DNA of 64,000 nt. Source: Bacteroidota bacterium (lineage in GTDB: Bacteria; Bacteroidota; Bacteroidia; B-17B0; Aurantibacillaceae). Location: assembly GCA_020162035.1 (NCBI GenBank), contig JAIUNM010000012.1:41356-105355 (forward strand), given 5' to 3'. Below the pieces are notes generated by a model. It was not told the DNA's origin, made no database searches, and worked only from the letters and a program-made list of their open reading frames with translations. Both the position numbers and the translations under genes were made by a program. Below, in pieces: positions 44,601-51,311 of this stretch (positions within the stretch are counted from its first letter, which is position 1; each line of letters opens with the position of its first letter).

Positions 44601-44943
44601 AACTGTAATGCCTGATGAAAATATTGCCTACGATGCAACAATTTTCCCTATTTGCGCTACTTATTATGATATTAAAGAAACTGCAAAAGGAAACGAATTA
44701 GCAAAAAAATTATTTGACATTTTTGAAGGCGACTTAAGAATTTACAATAAACAAAAACCAAATAGAATGGCGGCGTTTACACGCGAAAGGGATCAAGCAA
44801 TTGAAATTTTAAAACGTTTGGTTAGTATTACTGGTCAATTTAAACAAGATGATTTAAGCAAACAATTTATGCAACGCTTAACAGCAATTGTTCCAGCAGA
44901 TGAGTTAATGCCGCCTGAAGAGCAACGTAAATTAAATAACTAA
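41671..44943 (+). CDS. DUF2723 (GT117, TMEM260-like) membrane protein, probable protein O-mannosyltransferase-type
   Basis: 1090 residues with about a dozen membrane helices in the first 640. The N-terminal segment [32 protein letters not shown] is the hallmark of DUF2723, whose Asp/Glu pair is thought to be catalytic as in GT-C enzymes. The C-terminal 450 residues are soluble, with helical TPR-like repeats ([24 protein letters not shown]). Relatives in animals (TMEM260) O-mannosylate proteins; in Bacteroidota the family is nearly universal and may glycosylate secreted proteins, fitting the many T9SS cargoes here. A TATATTCG element precedes the start. It ends at a strong terminator. Confidence 0.88.
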   Translation: [1090 protein letters not shown]

Positions 44944-44946
44944 TAA

Positions 44947-44984
44947 AAATAGCGCAATTTAAGGTAACTTAAATTGCGCTATTT
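44947..44984. terminator. Bidirectional terminator overlapping the end of the pseudouridine synthase gene
   Basis: AAATAGCGCAATTTAAG (44947-44963) and CTTAAATTGCGCTATTT (44968-44984) are perfect 17-base complements with a 4-base loop. The right arm encodes the last residues of the minus-strand pseudouridine synthase and the left arm follows the plus-strand DUF2723 stop. Confidence 0.9.
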
Positions 44985-45630
44985 CCCCTTCTTTCATTAA
45001 ATCAAGAGTGTAGCTATCCATACGGATTCGTTTTAAATTAACAACATTGTATCCTAATTTAAAACACATGCGTCGTATTTGTTTATTTTTACCCTCGGTA
45101 ATTACAACATTAATTGTTTTATTATTTATTAATTTACAAATGCAAGGTAATGTCTTATAAAAACCTATATCAACCCCTAACGAAAAATTTAAAATAAACT
45201 CTTTTGTAACTTCTTTATCTAATTCAACAAAATATTCTTTTTGTTTAATGTATTTTGGGTTAATCATTTTTTCAACCCATTTGCCATCATTACTTAATAA
45301 TAATAAACCTTCAGATTGTTTATCTAATCTTCCTGCAATACTTAAACCTTTATAGTTTTTGAAAAAATCAAAAAGATTATTTTCAACTTTTGTCGATAAA
45401 CTGCTTTGAAAACCAATTGGTTTATAAAATTTTAAATAAACAAATTCAATCTTTTCTCTTACAATTACATCATTAAATTTAATTTCTGAAAGCTCATCAA
45501 TAATTACATTTTGTGTAATTGTTTCATTATTAATTTTCACCCAACCATTTTCTATTGCTTGTGAGGCTTCTTTATTAGTTAAGTTTAAAGTATGAACTAA
45601 AAAATATTTTATTTTCCTGTAAAAACTCAA
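44959..45630 (-). CDS. RsuA/RluE/RluF-type pseudouridine synthase
   Basis: 223 residues. An S4-like N-terminal domain (LTNKEASQAIENGWVKINNETI) is followed by the catalytic motif GRLDKQSEGLLLLSNDG (Asp103) and the C-terminal motif EGKNKQIRRMCFKLGYNVVNLKRIRM. These define the RsuA family, which converts specific uridines to pseudouridine in 16S or 23S rRNA or tRNA. The presence of S4 and overall length fit RluF. Its start overlaps the upstream membrane-protein gene by 4 bases, making it the last gene of the GT2 cluster. Confidence 0.92.
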   Translation of the reverse strand: MSFYRKIKYFLVHTLNLTNKEASQAIENGWVKINNETITQNVIIDELSEIKFNDVIVREKIEFVYLKFYKPIGFQSSLSTKVENNLFDFFKNYKGLSIAGRLDKQSEGLLLLSNDGKWVEKMINPKYIKQKEYFVELDKEVTKEFILNFSLGVDIGFYKTLPCICKLINNKTINVVITEGKNKQIRRMCFKLGYNVVNLKRIRMDSYTLDLMKEGEIAQFKLP

Positions 45631-47816
45631 TTATTAATTGGGTAGTTATTAATACTAACTATTTTTCCATTTCTTTTTTCAAAATAGTTTAGTGTATCGG
45701 GTCTTAAACAAAAATTACTTATAAAGTAGGTTCCATCTGACATATCGTGATTAATAAAAAAAACGTATTTACTTTTAGAATCTAATTTTATTTTTTGTTC
45801 AAAAACAAAATAATTTGGATAACGTTGCGAGTAATGAATATCTCCAAAAAAATCCCAATTATTGCCTTTATTTTTATAACTTTCTACAATAAAATGACTA
45901 TTTATATCTTTTAAATTAAATTGTTTAAAATGATAACGAAATGTTACAATGTAATTTCCGCTTTCAAAAGAATTACTATCTAAAGTTAATAATTTATTAA
46001 AATCTTTTGTGCTTGTCCATTTATAAAAAGGAGTTTTGGCGTTATTAATTTTAATTACATTTTTTGAAATTGTATCATTACTCAAATTTAAAAAATTAGT
46101 TAATACATTAGAGTTAACGTTTAATAAGGTGTTTACATCAATTTCAAAAAGTTTTAAATTTCCAATTTCAGAAATGTATTTTGCTTTATTTAATAATCTT
46201 TCTTCTTCGGGTTTTATTAAATCACCTTGTTGTATAATTAAAATTGGTTTTTCGTTAAATAATTTTTTAAGTATTGGTTTTTCTCTATATTCATTTAATA
46301 CTCCTATACTTGTTTCGGTTTCATTTAATGATGTTCTTGAGCCTAAATGACCTATTATTGGTAATTTAGTTTGAAAAGAAATTATCATGCTTAAATGCGC
46401 TACATCTTTTAATGCGCGGTGATAAACTTCACTACCTAAATGATAAAAAGGTAAAGGCAAAATAGCTTGATAAGATTTAGCTTTAACAACTGAAATAATT
46501 TCTTTTTGTTCTTTAGTAAATTTATTTTCTAAAAAATAATTTTGTTCATTAAAAATAGGCCCTTTTATATTTCTATGATATTCATTTGCCTCAATTATAT
46601 TAAAGGATAAAAAAATTAATCCAATACTTATATAAATTAGATTTGGTTTATAACTATTTAATTTAATTTTAATAAAATCATTTATTACTACTATAACAAT
46701 TATTGGAGCGCAATAATAAAAATACCAAGCAAATCTGCCCAAACCTCTAAATTGCTTTAAAGCCATAGGTTGTATGCCCAATACTTTTAAAATATTTGAA
46801 ATATAACCAAACGAAAATAAAAGAAAAAAAACAGAAACAATTATTAAAGTTAATATTGGAGAATTAATTTTTATTTTAAAACTTATAATTAAAGTAATTA
46901 CTATTAATAAACACATAGCAATTCCAATATAACTTAAACCTTCCCAAGAATCTGCATTTAACTCATTTGTTAAACCAAAAACACCTATAAAAGGTTTATA
47001 ATAAGGAATAAAAACACTTTTAAAGCTTGATATATAAATTGTTTCACCATAAGGAATAGAAGGCCTATTAAAATGTGTATCTGTTAAATACATAAAACCT
47101 TTAAAAATTACAATTGGTAAAAGAAGTAAAATAAAATTAAGTGCTTTTTGAAAATTTATTTTTTTAATTTGAAAAACTTGAGAAATAAAATAAAATAATA
47201 ATGAAAAAAGAGTAGTTCCTAAACCTAAATATGGATGTGTAAAAAATGCAAGTACAGAAATAAATATTGCATAGTAAATATATTTTTGTTGACCTTTAAA
47301 ATAAAATGATAAACTAAAATATATACAAAGAGGAATAGGCAATGAAAATGCTAAAGCAAAGTGTCCTCCTAATCTACCTAATTGTGGCGAAAGTAAAATA
47401 ATTGCCAAAGCGCTACAAAAGGCTAAAATTTTATTTACATTAAATAACTCAAAAATTTTAAAGTAAACATTTGCGCATAACATAAACGAAAAAAATAAAA
47501 CTAAATGCATTATACCAATTGCATACGGTTTTAAAAAAGGTAATAATTGAATAATTGTAGCCAAAAAAGGTTGTGCGTCAGTATATATTAAATGTTCTCC
47601 AAATGGATAGTTTAACCCATTTGTATGAACTCCAATTTTATTATTTAGAATGTGATTTATGTATGAATAGTAGCCGTGAATTCCATCTCCTGATGCTGTA
47701 GCAAGTAAAGAGTTTGGCGAAAATAAAACTTCATAAAATTGTACTGAAAAGAACAAAAAAGAAAACAATAATAACCCTAAGTGCCAAAAAATAGTATTTG
47801 AATTTATTTTTTTCAA
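45627..47816 (-). CDS. DUF6311-like polytopic membrane protein (probable GT-C glycosyltransferase)
   Basis: 729 residues. About eleven membrane helices occupy residues 10-430, followed by a soluble extracytoplasmic domain of about 300 residues. The first loop after helix 1 (ATASGDGIHGYYSYINHIL) carries an acidic Asp in the position used by GT-C enzymes, and NYPFGEHLIYTDAQP resembles the DUF6311 family. Such proteins are thought to move sugars from polyprenyl carriers on the outer side of the inner membrane. Its neighbours, a dolichyl-phosphate glucosyltransferase-like GT2 and a methyltransferase, fit a lipid-linked sugar pathway. Confidence 0.72.
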   Translation of the reverse strand: MKKINSNTIFWHLGLLLFSFLFFSVQFYEVLFSPNSLLATASGDGIHGYYSYINHILNNKIGVHTNGLNYPFGEHLIYTDAQPFLATIIQLLPFLKPYAIGIMHLVLFFSFMLCANVYFKIFELFNVNKILAFCSALAIILLSPQLGRLGGHFALAFSLPIPLCIYFSLSFYFKGQQKYIYYAIFISVLAFFTHPYLGLGTTLFSLLFYFISQVFQIKKINFQKALNFILLLLPIVIFKGFMYLTDTHFNRPSIPYGETIYISSFKSVFIPYYKPFIGVFGLTNELNADSWEGLSYIGIAMCLLIVITLIISFKIKINSPILTLIIVSVFFLLFSFGYISNILKVLGIQPMALKQFRGLGRFAWYFYYCAPIIVIVVINDFIKIKLNSYKPNLIYISIGLIFLSFNIIEANEYHRNIKGPIFNEQNYFLENKFTKEQKEIISVVKAKSYQAILPLPFYHLGSEVYHRALKDVAHLSMIISFQTKLPIIGHLGSRTSLNETETSIGVLNEYREKPILKKLFNEKPILIIQQGDLIKPEEERLLNKAKYISEIGNLKLFEIDVNTLLNVNSNVLTNFLNLSNDTISKNVIKINNAKTPFYKWTSTKDFNKLLTLDSNSFESGNYIVTFRYHFKQFNLKDINSHFIVESYKNKGNNWDFFGDIHYSQRYPNYFVFEQKIKLDSKSKYVFFINHDMSDGTYFISNFCLRPDTLNYFEKRNGKIVSINNYPINN

Positions 47817-47823
47817 AACAAAA

Positions 47824-48552
47824 TTATTTTGTAAAAGTGTAAACTAATAATGAGCCAAATTTTTTAAAAACTTTTACTTCAAATGCATGAACGCTTAATG
47901 CAAATTTCCAACTTATTGAAGCTAACCATGGGGCAAAAGTGTTTATTTGCTTTTTACTTGTACACTTAAATCCAGTTTCTTCTCCTTTCTTTTGTAAAAT
48001 TTTACCACTGTATAAAAATTCGTGTTGTTCATCTGCTAAATTAGGAACCAGTTTAAAAAAATCTAAACTCCATTCAATTAAAGGCCATAAGCTTACTTTG
48101 TTTGGTGTTGAAATTACTAATTTGCCATTTGGTTTTAGTAATTTGTAAAAACTTTTAAAAATTTCTTCGCCTTGTTTTTCAGTAATATGTTCAATAACTT
48201 CTAAAAAAACAATTTTATCAAAACTAGATTCTTTAAAATTTAATTCATCTAGTAAGCCTTTATTGTAGGTTAAATTTGGTAATTGAAATTGACGAGTTGC
48301 AAAATCTAATGCGGCTTGGTTTGCATCAATTGCTGTAACTGTAACTTTTGGGTTTTTTGCAATAAAAAAAGATAATAATCCACTACCGCAGCCCACCTCT
48401 AATACGTTATCTCCATCTTTAATGTCTAAACTTTTTATTGCTTCTTCTAATTTTGCATAATGCCAAAATCGTTGAGCTTTTTTTCCATTATAATAAGCAT
48501 TGTATTGGTATGCACCTTCTATTTGAATTTTATCGCCTGTTCTTCTATCCAT
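47824..48552 (-). CDS. Class I SAM-dependent methyltransferase
   Basis: 242 residues. Motif I VLEVGCGSGLLSFFIAK binds SAM; VTAIDANQAALDFA and FDKIVFLEVIEHI follow in the usual order for UbiG/Methyltransf_11-type proteins. The acceptor is not predictable. The first 45 residues (Tyr/Lys-rich, FWHYAKLEEAI) and the hydrophobic C-terminal region may contact a lipid-linked substrate. It overlaps the upstream GT2 gene by 8 bases and precedes the membrane GT-C-like gene by 7, so all are likely one transcript. Confidence 0.9.
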   Translation of the reverse strand: MDRRTGDKIQIEGAYQYNAYYNGKKAQRFWHYAKLEEAIKSLDIKDGDNVLEVGCGSGLLSFFIAKNPKVTVTAIDANQAALDFATRQFQLPNLTYNKGLLDELNFKESSFDKIVFLEVIEHITEKQGEEIFKSFYKLLKPNGKLVISTPNKVSLWPLIEWSLDFFKLVPNLADEQHEFLYSGKILQKKGEETGFKCTSKKQINTFAPWLASISWKFALSVHAFEVKVFKKFGSLLVYTFTK

Positions 48553-49273
48553 TTTTTTTAGTGTACTTTTTGGTATAAAAATTAAAAATAATTTTTGGAA
48601 GATCGAATAGCATTTTTATACCATGTACAAAAACATTAACCGAATTTCCTTCATTACTCCTTAATGCAACTGGAATACATTTAATATCGTAATTTCTTTT
48701 ATATGCAATATAAAACAACTCCACATCTAAAGTAAACCCGTTTATTTTAGAAACAGAAAACAAATCTTTTGCAATATAATCTCTAAAGCCTTTTAATCCG
48801 CATTGTGTGTCAAACTGACCTCCAGCAATAAATCTTCCAACAATAAATGAAAATATTTTACTTCCTAAGTTTCGAGATACTGTAATTTCTGAAAAATATT
48901 TTGAGTTTTCAAGTGTTCTATCGCCAACAACCATTTCAAACTCTTTAAAATCTAAATAATAAAGCATATTTGTAATGTTTTCAAATTCATAAGGGATATC
49001 TGCATCAGTAAAAATTCTGTATTTACCGGTTGCGCTTATCATCCCTAATCTTACAGCATTTCCTTTTCCTTTATTTGTTTCGCTTAATATAAATTTACAA
49101 TTGTATTTAGACGCAATATCTTTTGTTTTCCCATTATCATCACTACCATCATCAACTATTATAATTTCGTTTGTAAAATCGCATTTTGATAAATTGGTAA
49201 TTAAATAGGGCAAATTATTATCTAAAATAACAGCGTTTTTATAAGATGGAATAATTATGCTTAAATGAATCAA
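48545..49273 (-). CDS. Glycosyltransferase family 2 (dolichyl/undecaprenyl-phosphate glucosyltransferase-like)
   Basis: 242 residues from a TTG start with TATTTTTG 11 nt upstream. The GT-A fold is clear: LSIIIPSYKNAV, EIIIVDDGSDDN, ETNKGKGNAVRLGM, the metal-binding FTDADIPYE, then GLKGFRDYIAKDLF. The arrangement matches ALG5-like enzymes that place glucose on a polyprenyl phosphate in the cytoplasm. This lipid-linked sugar could be the donor for the membrane GT-C-like protein two genes downstream. First gene of the cluster. Confidence 0.9.
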   Translation of the reverse strand: MIHLSIIIPSYKNAVILDNNLPYLITNLSKCDFTNEIIIVDDGSDDNGKTKDIASKYNCKFILSETNKGKGNAVRLGMISATGKYRIFTDADIPYEFENITNMLYYLDFKEFEMVVGDRTLENSKYFSEITVSRNLGSKIFSFIVGRFIAGGQFDTQCGLKGFRDYIAKDLFSVSKINGFTLDVELFYIAYKRNYDIKCIPVALRSNEGNSVNVFVHGIKMLFDLPKIIFNFYTKKYTKKNG

Positions 49274-49284
49274 TTTACTTAAAA

Positions 49285-49292
49285 CAAAAATA
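49285..49292 (-). promoter_or_regulatory. -7 element TATTTTTG before the GT2 cluster
   Basis: On the minus strand TATTTTTG ends 11 nt before the TTG start at 49273, supporting that start and a very short leader. Confidence 0.5.
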
Positions 49293-49328
49293 CTTAATAA
49301 AATTTTAAAAATGTTTCTTAATTATTAT

Positions 49329-51209
49329 TTAATTTATTATTGGTAATATAAGCTTACTTGCGTTGTTTTTACTTGTGTGTACTTTAATTTCACATTCTAT
49401 AAAATCTTTATCATCACATTTGTAAATATCAATAAATTGTTGCGGGTTTCTATCAAATAAAGGAAACCATGAACTTTGAATTTGTACCATTATTTTATGC
49501 CCTTTTTTAAATACATGTGCAACATCAGGCAATGTAAATTTTACGTTTTCAATTTTATTTGGTGTAAATGCACTTGGCTTTTCAAAACTATTTCTAAATC
49601 TACCGCGCATAATCTCACCTCTTACTAACATTTGGTAGCCTCCCATATTACTTTCTTGTTTTACTCCTTTGCAACAAACTGTGTCGTTGTATTTAAAATC
49701 ATCAGGAAAAACATCAATTAGCTTCACAACAAAATCGGCATCTGTAGATGATAAACTAACATTTAAATCAGCAACAAGAGGGCCACCAAGTTTAATATCT
49801 TTATTTAAAACATCTGTTTCTAAAACTAAAACATCGGCTCGTTTTGAAACAAACCTTTGATCGTCAATCATGTATTCTTTAGTTCTGTTTAAATGTACAC
49901 CATCAGCATACGGTACAGGGTTTTGAGGATTGCTTATGTATTTATAGACTAAATCATTTTTTATGTTGTTGTCAAAACTTAATTTGTTGTTGTTTGTAAA
50001 ATATAATGCTGTTGGTTTTAAAGTTTTAATTGGCCATTCATTAAAAAACTCCCATTTATTTATACCTGTAAAAAAAACACTTGCTTCGTTTGGTAGTTTA
50101 GAGTTTTGTTGATTTTTTAAGTAATAATCAAAAAAAGGAATCTCTATATTGTCTTGGTAATATTGAGATGTTTTAGCTTCGAATCTAACATTTCCTAAAT
50201 AACTTCCACTACTTCTATGCCAACCACCATGAAACCAAGGGCCCATAACAATTTTATTAGTTGTTTGTTTAGATTGATTTTCTATAGCCTTATATAAATT
50301 CCATGCTCCAAAACAATCTTCGGCATCAAAAGTTCCACCAACAATTAAAGTTGCAGCTTTAATATTTTTACAACCAATTCTTGCATCTCTTTTTTTCCAC
50401 CAATCATCATAGTTTGGATGCTGCATTAAATCGTTCCAAAATTTAATACCACTCATGTGCTTTGTTAAGTTTTTTAATGCGCCTTGTTTTAAGTAAAATT
50501 GATAAGCATCATTTTCAGGAAATTCAAACCCGATTTCGTGAACAGTTGTAGGTTTTGGGCGTGGTTTACCAAAAGCAGAATAAAAGCTAAAGCCATCCAT
50601 TAATGCAAAAGCACCATTATGATGAAAGTCATCGCCCATAAACCAATCTGTAACTGGTGCCTGCGGACTTACAGCTTTTAAAGCAGGATGATTGCTAAGT
50701 GCGGCCATAGTACTGTAAAAACCAGGATACGATATGCCAAATACACCAACATTTCCATTGTTATTAGGGATATTTTTCACTAACCAATCTATTATGTCAT
50801 AAGAATCAGAAGCTTCGTCAGTTTCGTTGTTTAATTTGTTTTCATTAAATGGTCTTACATCCATGTATTCGCCTTCACTCATATATCTTCCCCTTACATC
50901 TTGCAAAACCATTATGTAACCCTTTTTTAAATACTTTATCCAATGCGCACTATACAACCTAGGGTTAAAGTTATTACTTCCATATGGTGTGCATGAATAT
51001 GGCGTTCGCATCATTAAAATGGGTTGTTTTAAAGAATTAGATTTTGGTGAATAAACGCTAGTATATAAACTTACACCATCTCTCATTTTTACCATTATTT
51101 CTTGTTTTGTATAATTGTTTACAACCCAAATACTATCTGTATTTTGAGCATAATAACTATAAAAAAAAGCAAAAAAAAGAAAACTAAATATTGAATGTTT
51201 TTTACACAT
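49329..51209 (-). CDS. Secreted CocE/NonD family hydrolase (X-Pro dipeptidyl-peptidase S15 type)
   Basis: 626 residues with a signal peptide (HSIFSFLFFAFFYSYYAQN). The alpha/beta hydrolase core has MRTPYSCTPYG, DVRGRYMSEGEY and nucleophile Ser160 in FGISYPGFYS; VGGTFDAEDCFG supplies the acid and MGPWFHGGWH the histidine. A C-terminal jelly-roll domain (about 400-626) completes the S15/CocE layout. Members cleave acyl esters, glutaryl-7-ACA or X-Pro dipeptides; the substrate here is unknown, with peptide or beta-lactam-like amides possible. A TAATATTG element lies 8 nt before the ATG. Confidence 0.92.
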   Translation of the reverse strand: MCKKHSIFSFLFFAFFYSYYAQNTDSIWVVNNYTKQEIMVKMRDGVSLYTSVYSPKSNSLKQPILMMRTPYSCTPYGSNNFNPRLYSAHWIKYLKKGYIMVLQDVRGRYMSEGEYMDVRPFNENKLNNETDEASDSYDIIDWLVKNIPNNNGNVGVFGISYPGFYSTMAALSNHPALKAVSPQAPVTDWFMGDDFHHNGAFALMDGFSFYSAFGKPRPKPTTVHEIGFEFPENDAYQFYLKQGALKNLTKHMSGIKFWNDLMQHPNYDDWWKKRDARIGCKNIKAATLIVGGTFDAEDCFGAWNLYKAIENQSKQTTNKIVMGPWFHGGWHRSSGSYLGNVRFEAKTSQYYQDNIEIPFFDYYLKNQQNSKLPNEASVFFTGINKWEFFNEWPIKTLKPTALYFTNNNKLSFDNNIKNDLVYKYISNPQNPVPYADGVHLNRTKEYMIDDQRFVSKRADVLVLETDVLNKDIKLGGPLVADLNVSLSSTDADFVVKLIDVFPDDFKYNDTVCCKGVKQESNMGGYQMLVRGEIMRGRFRNSFEKPSAFTPNKIENVKFTLPDVAHVFKKGHKIMVQIQSSWFPLFDRNPQQFIDIYKCDDKDFIECEIKVHTSKNNASKLILPIIN

Positions 51210-51297
51210 ATTTTAACCAATATTACACTTTTTTTTGATTAACATGATGTAGTTAAAAACATTGTTTTTACACAAATTTTACAACAACATATTACCT

Positions 51298-51305
51298 TAA
51301 CTTTA
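51298..51305 (+). promoter_or_regulatory. -7-like element TAACTTTA before ftsK
   Basis: One mismatch from TAnnTTTG in the last base; ends 6 nt before the ftsK ATG at 51312, the same spacing as several other genes here. Confidence 0.45.
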
Positions 51306-51311
51306 GTAGTT

